Part shown: positions 24,717 to 32,209 of the stretch, piece by piece
Layout of the letters: each line of letters starts with the position of its first letter
Numbering within the stretch: position 1 is the stretch's first letter
From: Verrucomicrobiales bacterium
GTDB taxonomy: Bacteria; Verrucomicrobiota; Verrucomicrobiia; Limisphaerales; J093
Assembly (NCBI GenBank): GCA_015075445.1
Contig: JABTUJ010000027.1
Coordinates: 62,001 to 126,000 of the forward strand
DNA: 64,000 bases
Reading direction: 5' to 3'
Translations under genes and position numbers: made by a program
Notes under the pieces: generated by a model
Database searches by the model: none
The model's input: the letters and a program-made list of their open reading frames with translations, nothing else
Told to the model about the DNA's origin: nothing

Positions 24717-25880
24717 CTACCGGCGCTGCGCCGCCGGGTTCGAGGGGTAATCGAGCAGCCTGCCAAACAGCGTGGCGTAGAGCATACGGTACACGTCGAT
24801 GTTGTCGAAGCGCGCGGGGAAGAGCGCGTTCAAGAGCCCGGCGTTGACGCCTGCCGCCCGGCTGATAATGCCCCCACCGTTGTCGCTCAACCCGGTCCAA
24901 AGGATGCCGAACTCCATCCGCTGCCCCAGCGCGTCCGGCTCCGACAGGAACATCTTGGCGCCGCCAGTCGCCTTGGGGTCCTCGCCGCGCCCTTCGACGC
25001 CGTCGGGGAGGTTGGGCAGGCCCGGTGCATCCGCCGCGGGATTGGTGTCAAAGCCGGCCGGGAAGCTGTGGGTGTCGATGTTCCCAGCGTCCGTCACGAC
25101 GGCGTTGCGGTAGGGCGCGGTCACCTGCATGCCCCCGGCGTCGCTGTCGGCGGCGGTGAGGATCAAGATATCGGGGTTCAAGCGGAGGTAGTCCCGCGCT
25201 ACGCCGATAGCCTGGTCGGTGTCGTGCAGGGCCTGCATCACGCCAATGGCGTTGTTCTGGTTGCCGAAGTTGTCGCTCGCTTCCTGCTCGCAACTCGAGG
25301 TCCAGGTTGTCGGCGCGCAAACTGGTCTGGGCGTGGAGGGCCTGGCCGCGCTCTTCGTTGTGGTTGCGGTGGACGAGCGTCGTGCCCGCCGGACGCGTGT
25401 CCGCTTCCCCGCCGCCCAGGAGGATCCAGGGGGCGGTATCGCTGAAGCCCGGGCGCCTCGGATCATCTGCCGGTGACCTCGCCAGTCCTCGCGGTTGCCG
25501 ACCATGAGAAAGCAGCTCGTGCCCGCCCTGATGTGGCTGTCATTGACCAGGCCGACCGGCATCCCGCGGTTCGCGGCCTCGCGCGCGATCGACCCCGGGT
25601 ACCCCGACAGGCTGTGGATCGGGACCGCGTTGGGCCCGTTGCCGTCCTTGCCGAACGATCCCGTCCCGTCCACGCGAGCGCCGAAGGCGTGGGTGGTCGC
25701 GCCACCGTTCGACGTGCCGATGAGGTTGTACTTCATGTGTCCCCGGTAGAGCGCCAGGTGGGGCAAGAGATCCCAGTTCAGATAACCGTCGGGCCCCTTG
25801 AAGTACATCCGTGCCGCGCTCCAGTGGTTCGCACCGGTGCCGTCCGGATGGAAGAAGATCACGCTGCCCGTCGGTAGGGG
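24717..25880 (-). pseudogene. Alkaline phosphatase (PhoA family), broken
   Basis: The recognisable order is IFFHPDGTGANHWSAARMYF, NLIGTSNGGATTHAFGARVDG (metal/Ser region), SLSGYPGSIAREA, REDW..RQMIRG, then in another frame DPRRPGFSDTAPWILLGGG through ALHAQTSLRADNLDLE, then back in the first frame EASDNFGNQNNAIGVMQAL, ILTAADSDAGGMQV and the end of the gene. So there is a frameshift near 25455. At about 25290 there is a second frame change with loss of an estimated 60-90 residues. The signal peptide is also absent. It was a secreted phosphatase; it cannot make a working enzyme. Confidence 0.8.
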
Positions 25881-26337
25881 CCGGTGAGGGGGCAGGGGAG
25901 TCCGCCCCGGGTCGGCAGGTTCATGCGCTGAACCACCACCGCGGTAATGGGCTGAAAATTGAGACCGCGTTCGCGTGAAGGAGCGGTAGCGGCACGCGAT
26001 CCGAAGGACCCATTCTTACCAGCCCGTCCCCGTCTCGCAAAGCGCGCCGCGGTTACGGGCACGCAACGACGCCGTTACGTCGCTTCGCGTCGGGACGCGC
26101 CGGCGCGAACCGGGCGCCGAGATGGGTGCCGGCCCTCGACTTCCGCTCGCACTTGTCACCGAGTCGTAGCCGCGCCGACGCGCGGGCTTCACAGACCCGG
26201 ATAGACTTGTTCGCCGGGGCCAGCCTGGGCGCGGACCGCCTGCGACGACGAACGAGCGCAAGGCAGATCGCCCGCCTCCAGGCCTCCCCGGTGCTCAAGC
26301 CGACCTGAAATCAAACGCTGCCTGCAACCGCGAAACG
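25881..26337. other. Intergenic stretch, nothing recognised
   Basis: No gene, RNA or repeat found on either strand. It separates two pseudogenes transcribed divergently. Confidence 0.4.
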
Positions 26338-28316
26338 ATGAACCTCCACCGCCGTTCCTCCCGCCTGCCAACCGCCGCGTGCGCTGTCCTGGCCGCCAGC
26401 CTCGCCCTGCTGGCGGGCCCGTCGCTCCGTGCCAGCATCGAGCTGTCCCGGCTCGGCACCTACGCCTCCGGCAGCTACAACCGGGGGGCCGCCGAGATCG
26501 CCGCCTACGACCCGGCCTCGCGGCGCCTGTTCGTGGTCAACGCCCAGGCCGCCACGGTGGACGTGCTGAATCTGGCCGACCCGGCCCACCCCACCAAGGC
26601 CTTCACCCTGGATGTGACTCCCTATGGCGCTGTGGCCAACAGCGTCGCGGTCCACAAGGGCGTGGTCGCCGTGGCCGTGGAAGCGGATCCGAAGACCGAT
26701 CCCGGGACGGTGGTGTTCTTCAACAGCTCCGGCGCCTATCTCAGCTCGGTCGCCGTGGGCGCGCTGCCGGACATGCTGACCTTCTCACCCAACGGCCGCT
26801 GGTTGCTGGTGGCGAACGAGGGCGAACCCAATGACGACTACTCGGTGGATCCAGAGGGTTCGATCAGCATCATCAACGTAGCGAAGGGCGCCGCCAAGGT
26901 GACCCAGACGGACGTGCGCACCGCCGGCTTCGCCGCGTTCAACGCGGCCACCCTGGACCCAAGATCCGCGTCTTCGGCCCCGGTGCCAGCGTGGCGCAGG
27001 ACCTCGAGCCGGAGTCCATCGCAGTCTCTGCGGATTCGCGGACCGCCTACGTGACGCTCCAGGAGAACAACGCGATGGCGGTCGTCAATATTGCCGCAGC
27101 GCAGGTGACCCGGCTCGCTGGCCTGGGCTTCAAGGATCACAACCAGCAAAGCGTGTCGGCGAGCGTCTACGCTTTCGCCTCGGATGAGCTGCCCGCGATC
27201 GGCCAGACGCTCGCCGGCCAGGACCTGTTCCTGGGCGGCTTCTCGGGCCTGCACTTTGAGGGCGTCGCCCCGCGGACCGGTCGCTGGAAGTTCATCACCC
27301 ACACCGATCGCGGTCCCAATGCAGAACCCACCGGTCTGAACCGTCCCTTTCTGCTGCCCGACTTCACGCCGGAGCTGGTTCGTTTCGAGCTCGACCGGAG
27401 CACGGGTCTGCTCACCTTGACCGGCCGCATCCCGCTCCGAGACAGCGCCGGCAACCCGCTTACCAGTCCGCTAAACCGGTGTGCCTGCGGCACAGCCAAC
27501 ACGCCGCATCAGACGCGAACCCGTGGACCTGCTGGGGACTGTGCTGCCGTTGGATCCGCTCGGTGGTGACTTCGAAGGCCTGGTGGTCGATCCCGCCGAT
27601 GGGTCGTTTTGGATGTGCGACGAGTACCGCCCCGCGCTGTACCACTTCGACGCGACGGGCACGCTGATCCAGCGGTACGTTCGTTGGCGCTTACGCCGCC
27701 GCCGGTCATTGCCACCTCGGTGAAGAGGAAGCCTTCCAGCCGCGCAGCGACGACAGAACCGCGGTTTTGAAGCCATCGCGCTGCAGGACGGGAAGCTCTA
27801 CGCGTTTGTGCAGAGCCCCCTGCGCAACCCCGCCAGCCTCGCCAACAGCGCCCTCACCCGCCATAAATGTCTGCCTGGTTTATTTAACCCGGCCAACCAC
27901 GTGACGCGGAGCAGTTCTTGTACCCTGGACAACGCGGACTTGGGCGGTGGCGGCAACACCGGCCATAAGATCGGCGACGCGGTGGCGCGCGGCAACGGTC
28001 AGTTCCTGGTCATCGAGCGCGACGACGACAAAGTCGGGAGCGACGACGCCGAGCTCATCGAAAAACGCATTCCATTGCTTGACCGTGGTGGGCGGACGGA
28101 CACCGCTTGGACGCCCGGGCGGCGCGCTGAAGACGGTGGACCAGATGACCCCGCAACCGCCGCCTGAACATCCAGCCCATCCGCAAGACCCTCGAAGTGG
28201 ACCTCAACGCCGCCGGCTACAACGCCGTCGAAAAGGTCGTGAGGGTCTGGCCCTCATCGACCACGGGAAAAGGGCAGATGGAAGCCAGACTCCAGAGCCA
28301 GAGAACACCCTCCACT
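26338..28316 (+). pseudogene. Choice-of-anchor I / esterase-like phytase protein, multiply frameshifted
   Basis: The 5' part is intact: a signal peptide and a choice-of-anchor I beta-propeller (LGTYASGSYNRGAAEIAAYDP, LFVVNAQAATVDVL, MLTFSPNGRWLLVANEGEP). Near 26958 one base is lost, and the frame resumes as IRVFGPGASVAQDLEPESIAV. The phytase-like domain follows (GGFSGLHFEGVAPRTGRWKF, FELDRSTGLLTLTG). More shifts occur near 27510, 27680, 27770 and 28060-28150, after which DNADLGGGGNTGHKIGDAVA and RKTLEVDLNAAGYNAVEKV can still be read. At least five frame changes show long-standing decay. The intact phytase-like domain at 37.7-43.3 kb is a distant relative. Confidence 0.8.
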
Positions 28317-28543
28317 GAGGCGCCCGACGCCGTCGGTTGCCACTGGCCCCTCCCCGAGCCGATCTCTGTGTCCATCGGGTCTCAGTGGTGGCGGCGTGGG
28401 ATTCTTTACCGCAGAGACACGAAAGACGCAGAGGGACCACGGCATGAGACCGCGAGCCTGCGGCCACAACTCAGTGGCGGTGTCCGCCTGCCCGGGCGGC
28501 ATGGGGACTGGGGTTCACCGGCGAGCACGGAGGGGAATCCTGG
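28317..28543. other. Spacer before the cassette array
   Basis: No gene seen. It lies between the phytase pseudogene and the first attC-like site; no integrase gene or attI site can be recognised. Confidence 0.35.
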
Positions 28544-28670
28544 GTCGAACCATCCGGTCGAGGCGAACCGCCGCCCCACTGCTCCGCCGAAGGCTGGTTC
28601 GCCGTCCGGAGGGTCCTCCTGCTCCCGACCGTTGTCCCCGGCGGCGGTCGCTTCACCTCATCGTTGGGGC
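28544..28670. repeat. attC-like site 1
   Basis: The left arm GTCGAACCATCCGGTCGAGG, continuing into GCGAACCGCCGCC, pairs with the right arm GGCGGCGGTCGCTTCACC...CGTTGGGGC, with unpaired (extrahelical) bases on the left side. The boundary resembles the GTTRRRY crossover of integron recombination sites. It ends 15 bp before the start codon of the first cassette gene. The left arm is nearly identical in sites 2 and 3. Confidence 0.6.
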
Positions 28671-28685
28671 AAGACGTAGCCGCAT

Positions 28686-29231
28686 ATGGCAGCATCCAAC
28701 TCCGCCATCCGATCGGAGGGCGCCGAGCTTCTCGTTCAGGCCATCCTGATGCTCGAATACGGCGTCATCACTTCACGAGCCAGCCGGAACATGCCGGGAT
28801 ACGACATCATCGCGCACAATCTGAAGAACAGAACCGACTGCAGACTATCGGTCAAGTACCGCAAGGCTGCGAATTGCGACGGATTTCGATTCACGCGAAT
28901 TGACGACTTCGACTTCTTTGTCGGGATCATAGGGCACAGAGGCACAGTTGGAGCGAAGAGCACGGCTCAGGATGCTCTCGCGGATATGCTTTCGCAGACA
29001 TTCATTCTGAGTCGCGACGAGGTTCAGGCTTCCGTTCGCGTGAAGGGCAAGAAGAGCTTTGTTCCCAGGAAGTGTGTACAGGTTGATGAACGGAAAGCCG
29101 CTTGGAAGAAGATACTCGACTTTCTCAAGGTGTGTGACCCGATGCCCCAACCATCCGGTCCAGCGAACGGGAGCCAGCCGAGTCGCCGGGACAGGAGTCG
29201 AGCGTCCGCGGCGGCTGGCTCCCGTCGCTGA
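28686..29231 (+). CDS. Cassette gene 1: putative PD-(D/E)XK nuclease-like protein
   Basis: 181 residues. EGAELLVQAILMLEYGVITSRA, GYDIIAHN and CRLSVKYRK give an E...D...(V)K arrangement typical of PD-(D/E)XK folds of the kind that read 'group-specific' nucleases. The last 40 residues are encoded by attC-like site 2, and the TGA lies in the right arm of that site. Codon use is less GC-extreme than the neighbours, consistent with import. No partner methylase is seen. The function is a fold-level guess. Confidence 0.6.
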   Translation: MAASNSAIRSEGAELLVQAILMLEYGVITSRASRNMPGYDIIAHNLKNRTDCRLSVKYRKAANCDGFRFTRIDDFDFFVGIIGHRGTVGAKSTAQDALADMLSQTFILSRDEVQASVRVKGKKSFVPRKCVQVDERKAAWKKILDFLKVCDPMPQPSGPANGSQPSRRDRSRASAAAGSRR

Positions 29232-29245
29232 CCTTGGCGTTGGGC
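29144..29245. repeat. attC-like site 2
   Basis: 102 bp. The outer boxes are GCCCCAAC (29144) and GTTGGGC (29239, a perfect GTTRRRY). The inner arms GGTCCAGCGAACGGGAGCC and GGCTCCCGTCGCTGACC pair with single extrahelical bases, and a perfect 12-bp core stem (GGGAGCCAGCCG / CGGCTGGCTCCC) follows. This is the best of the three sites. Confidence 0.7.
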
Positions 29246-29269
29246 AAGGGATGATGAACAACTGGAAGG

Positions 29270-29665
29270 ATGACACGCGACTACAGCAGGCAGATCGCCG
29301 ACTACTGGCTGACCATCATGCAGGCCTGGGACGAGCACGGTGACAAATGGCCGGTGATTGAGTGCGACATCGTCGCCAGGCAGGTTCTGGCCTACCCCGC
29401 GAAGGACTACATCGACGGACTGACGCCCCGCACGCGGGCGGCAACGCGACGCCAGTACCGACAGGCCTGTGCGGCCGGCGGCCTCATGATCTTCATCCGG
29501 GACAGCAAGCATCGGATTCTGCAGTCGCAGGTTTACACCCCCGACGAAGGACCGGAACAAAGGCCCAGCCATCCAGCCCACCGAACCGCCGTCGGCCCTT
29601 GCGCTTCGGACGTGGGTTCCGCCACCGCTCTTCGGCCCCGTTTGCGGCGGCGGTCGGTGACTTGA
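29270..29665 (+). CDS. Cassette gene 2: small protein of unknown function
   Basis: 131 residues. The first 95 (MTRDYSRQIADYWLTIMQ, ECDIVARQVLAYPAKDYIDG, TRAATRRQYRQACAAGGLMI) look like a genuine helical soluble protein. The tail is read from attC-like site 3, and its stop falls at the same place in the right arm as in cassette 1. No family recognised. It starts 24 bp after site 2. Confidence 0.6.
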   Translation: MTRDYSRQIADYWLTIMQAWDEHGDKWPVIECDIVARQVLAYPAKDYIDGLTPRTRAATRRQYRQACAAGGLMIFIRDSKHRILQSQVYTPDEGPEQRPSHPAHRTAVGPCASDVGSATALRPRLRRRSVT

Positions 29666-29675
29666 GCGTTCGGCC
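29561..29675. repeat. attC-like site 3
   Basis: The left arm AGGCCCAGCCATCCAGCCCA, continuing into CCGAACCGCCG, pairs with CGGCGGTCGGTGACTTGAGC and GTTCGGCCT, again with an extra A on the left (CCGAAC versus CCGAC). The crossover box is GTTCGGC, one base off GTTRRRY. The CCATCC-[AG]G and CGAAC blocks align with sites 1 and 2. Confidence 0.6.
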
Positions 29676-29743
29676 TCCATCGTTGGTTGGGCTGTCGTTC
29701 ATCGGCTTGACTTTGGGGCGTATCTGGACAGGATCCTGTTCAT

Positions 29744-30001
29744 ATGAAGGCCATGACGTACACGGCGGCACGCGAGGGCTTGGCCTCGGCGATGGATCAA
29801 GTCTGCCGAGATCGGGCTCCAGTGGTCATCACGCGAAATCGCGATCAGGCGGTCGTGATGATGTCACTTGACGATTACGAAGAACTGGAGGAGACGGCGC
29901 ACCTGCTTCGGAGCCCCACGAACGCTCAGCGGCTGCTGGCCGCCATCCAATCCCTCGAAACCGGGAAGGGCAAAGCACGCAAGGTCCGGTTGGAGCCATG
30001 A
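29744..30001 (+). CDS. Phd/YefM-family antitoxin
   Basis: 85 residues: MTYTAAREGLASAMDQVCRDRAPVVITRNRDQAVVMMSLDDYEELEETAHLL is a standard Phd/YefM fold that binds DNA with its N-terminus and the toxin with its C-terminus. ATGs at 29744 and 29750 are both possible. The stop overlaps the ATG of the YoeB-like frame (ATGA). It sits just after attC-like site 3, as toxin-antitoxin cassettes often do in integron arrays. Confidence 0.8.
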   Translation: MKAMTYTAAREGLASAMDQVCRDRAPVVITRNRDQAVVMMSLDDYEELEETAHLLRSPTNAQRLLAAIQSLETGKGKARKVRLEP

Positions 30002-30207
30002 GACTGATCTTCGCCGAGCAGGCCTGGCAGGACTACCTGTTCTGGCAGCAGACGGCGCCCAAGATCCCTCGGTGGATTCACGAACTGATCAGGGACACGA
30101 TGCGGCATCCATTCCCAGATTCCGTGGTGCGGCAGTCGCCACGCCAAGCCACGGGGCACGCCCTGGGGATGGAGAGGTGGGCCCCGGTAGCTTGGCGCAG
30201 CGCGGGG
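29998..30207 (+). pseudogene. YoeB/Txe-family toxin, truncated
   Basis: MRLIFAEQAWQDYLFWQQTAPKIPRWIHELIRDTMRHPF is the N-terminal half of YoeB. After residue 39 the family sequence is lost and the frame reads on into the complement of the redoxin gene. The expected GKPEPL, HAL-G-WSRRI and catalytic C-terminal HYH regions are absent, so ribonuclease activity is lost. The breakpoint (about 30115) lies just before a hairpin. Confidence 0.7.
30142..30197. repeat. Imperfect hairpin between convergent genes
   Basis: CGCCAAGC at 30142-30149 pairs with GCTTGGCG at 30190-30197, with further pairing of GGGGC and GCCCC inside. It separates the truncated toxin from the convergent redoxin gene and may act as a two-way terminator, or be a repeat that caused the truncation. 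Confidence 0.4.
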
Positions 30208-30444
30208 CTATTTCAGCGCATCCAGAGCCGCGCCGAAGTTGATGTGGTACGGTTGGCCCTCGACCACGAGCGCGGGAACCGATCGGACGCCGGCCGACTC
30301 CGCCTCCGGGATGCGGCGCTGCTGTTGGCCAAGATGCACCACTTCCAGCTCGAACCGCTGCGGGTCGAGCGCGGAGGCGAGGTTTTGTTCAGCGGCGACG
30401 CACACGGGGCATCCGGCGTGGTAGAATATCGCTTGGGTTTTCAC
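30208..30444 (-). CDS. Small thioredoxin/glutaredoxin-like protein
   Basis: 78 residues: MKTQAIFYHAGCPVCVAAEQNLASALD has a CPVC redox motif after the first strand. VRSVPALVVEGQPYHINFG supplies the cis-Pro (VPAL) of the thioredoxin fold. Cytoplasmic, with no signal peptide. It is transcribed divergently from the HxlR regulator 160 bp away, a layout that suggests redox- or aldehyde-responsive control by that regulator. Confidence 0.75.
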   Translation of the reverse strand: MKTQAIFYHAGCPVCVAAEQNLASALDPQRFELEVVHLGQQQRRIPEAESAGVRSVPALVVEGQPYHINFGAALDALK

Positions 30445-30605
30445 AGGTCTGCTTTTTGGTGGTTTCGTTGCTCAGCACCGCGTTCTTGCGATGCGCGGCC
30501 AGTCTCGTGTGGGCAACCGAAAGGCGAAAGAGGGCACTATTCGGTTGGCCGGGCACCACATTGTCCCTGGCTGAATTCCTGGGCGGCTGCGATCATGCTC
30601 GCCAC

Positions 30606-30959
30606 ATGAAGGCGAAACACTTGAGTCTCAGTGAGCGTGCCACCTATCGGAGCCTGGAGGATGTCGTGGGCTGCAAGTGGTCGGCGGCGGTCGTGGCTGC
30701 GTTGAAGCAGGGGGTTCATCGGCCTGGGGAGTTGGAGCGGTTCATCCCCGGCATCTCGACCAAGGTGCTGACGGAACGATTGCGCAAGATGCTCGCCTAC
30801 CGCTTGATTACTCGAACCGAGTACCCTGGGCTGCCGCTGCGAGTGGAGTACCACCTGACACCCATCGGCAAAAAGCTCGCGGGCGTCATCGAGCAGCTTC
30901 GTGCCTTGGAAGCAGAACATGCGCGACCGGAACCCAACGGGGTAGGGGTCAAACCATGA
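30606..30959 (+). CDS. HxlR-family transcriptional regulator
   Basis: 117 residues from the ATG opening MKAKHLSLSERATYRSLEDVVGCKWSAAVV, followed by the winged-helix markers FIPGISTKVLTERLRKML, LITRTEYPGLPLRVEYHLTPIGKKL. HxlR proteins sense redox state, aldehydes or quinones and usually control an adjacent divergent gene, here the small redoxin. The upstream in-frame extension to 30456 has no regulator sequence. The last codons (GVGVKP) are read from a GGGGTCAAACCATGACATGG repeat, so the 3' end was altered by the repeat. Confidence 0.8.
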   Translation: MKAKHLSLSERATYRSLEDVVGCKWSAAVVAALKQGVHRPGELERFIPGISTKVLTERLRKMLAYRLITRTEYPGLPLRVEYHLTPIGKKLAGVIEQLRALEAEHARPEPNGVGVKP

Positions 30960-30964
30960 CATGG
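30944..30964. repeat. AGGGGTCAAACCATGACATG-type repeat
   Basis: An exact inverted copy of 21204-21224. It overlaps the stop codon of the HxlR gene. Confidence 0.75.
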
Positions 30965-31025
30965 GCTTGAGTCGGTAGGCTGTGACTCTCGTTGTTCGGG
31001 CGTGCCACGCAAACGGCGAGTTCCG

Positions 31026-32204
31026 TCACCCGTGGGGCAGCCTGAAGCAGGGCTCGACGCGCTCGTGGATCAACAGCCCCCGGCGTTCGAGCTCGGCAAA
31101 GATCGTGGCCGGTGCGAAGGCCTCCTCCGGTGTCAACACACCGGCTTGCGGCACCGCCCCGCGGGCCAGCAACACGGCGCCGATGGCCAGCGGGATCCCG
31201 ACGTTCCGCGTGTAGGCGCGCAACCCAGCCCAGTCCGGCACCGAACCGTCCGAAGGCGGATGGGTGTGCCACAGGGTATGGCGTTGCCGCGACCCGCTGC
31301 GCCCGCCTTCCACCTCGACGTGCAGGGCGTAGCCGTAGAGCTCGGTCTGGCTTCCTTCCGGTGCGTGCTGCAGGTAGGCGCCGATGGCCTCCATGATGCC
31401 GAGCTCGACCCCGCCCACAGAGACCCGGTCGTTGCGCATGAATCCCCAGTCGTACAGCGCGCGTATCAGCTCCATGTTCCGGCGCGGCCAGGTGCCGCGC
31501 ACCTCAATCAAACGCACCCCCTTCCCGGCGAGGTTCTTCGCCAGGGTCCGGGTTTCCGCGTGGGGGATGATGTACTGCGTCGCGGTGCCGTAGGGCGCGG
31601 GGAGATCGATGTCCCGGGGACGGGCGAACGGCGGCACCTGCTTGAAAAGGCCGTCCTCGAACACCACCCGGCCAGGCAGTCGCGGGTCGTATTCGTAGAC
31701 CGTGGTCTCGGTGATGGCGGCGCTGAACGCGATGGGCCGGTAAGCGCCGTGGCTGATCCGCACCGTGTCCACGGTGTCGAGTTGGGCCGCGGCGTGCATA
31801 GCCATCATCTGGGTGGTTCCGGGCGTCATGCCGAAACCCGGGACGCAGGCCTTGCCTTGCGCACGAAAGACCGGGTCACTGGCCTCTTCCTCGCCAAACC
31901 CATTGAGGTTGATGCCATGGCAACCGGCCTCGGCGATGCAGGCGGTCGAGAGGCCGTTCCAGGCGATGGGGGTGCCGTCCATCACCACGTCATAACCGCG
32001 CATGGCCGCGACGGTGGCCGCCCGATCCCTGACGTTCACCTTCAGGAACCGCACCCGGGAATCGCTCAACCACGTGACGACTTCGCGCCCGGCGGTCTCG
32101 TTGACATCGGCCACCGTGATTTCGGCCGCGCCTGAGAACGCCACCAAGTCCAGAATGGCCTCCCGGGTGATACGGCCGGCACCGCCGAGACAGAAGATTC
32201 TCAT
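31026..32204 (-). CDS. Saccharopine-dehydrogenase-like oxidoreductase in the phosphonate operon
   Basis: 392 residues. The N-terminal Rossmann fold (MRIFCLGGAGRITREAILDL, ITVADVN, VVMDGTPIAW) and the GFGMTPGTTQMMAMHAA and GTWPRRNMELIRALYDWGF blocks match saccharopine dehydrogenase-type NAD(P)-dependent enzymes that make or cleave secondary amines. It starts 5 bp after the transporter stop. Its place in an operon with phosphonate enzymes but without PhnW suggests it may handle an amino- or N-substituted phosphonate, or an unrelated amino acid. The substrate is unknown. Confidence 0.75.
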   Translation of the reverse strand: MRIFCLGGAGRITREAILDLVAFSGAAEITVADVNETAGREVVTWLSDSRVRFLKVNVRDRAATVAAMRGYDVVMDGTPIAWNGLSTACIAEAGCHGINLNGFGEEEASDPVFRAQGKACVPGFGMTPGTTQMMAMHAAAQLDTVDTVRISHGAYRPIAFSAAITETTVYEYDPRLPGRVVFEDGLFKQVPPFARPRDIDLPAPYGTATQYIIPHAETRTLAKNLAGKGVRLIEVRGTWPRRNMELIRALYDWGFMRNDRVSVGGVELGIMEAIGAYLQHAPEGSQTELYGYALHVEVEGGRSGSRQRHTLWHTHPPSDGSVPDWAGLRAYTRNVGIPLAIGAVLLARGAVPQAGVLTPEEAFAPATIFAELERRGLLIHERVEPCFRLPHG

Positions 32205-32209
32205 AGGAC

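Noticed and set aside
29676..29700. A fourth attC crossover (GTTGGTTGGGC)
   Set aside because: Contains a GTTGGGC-like string, but no matching left arm could be paired to it; site 3 already uses the arm upstream.
31026..32204. Lysine biosynthesis saccharopine dehydrogenase
   Set aside because: Operon context is phosphonate catabolism and no lysine or alpha-aminoadipate gene is near; only the fold is certain.
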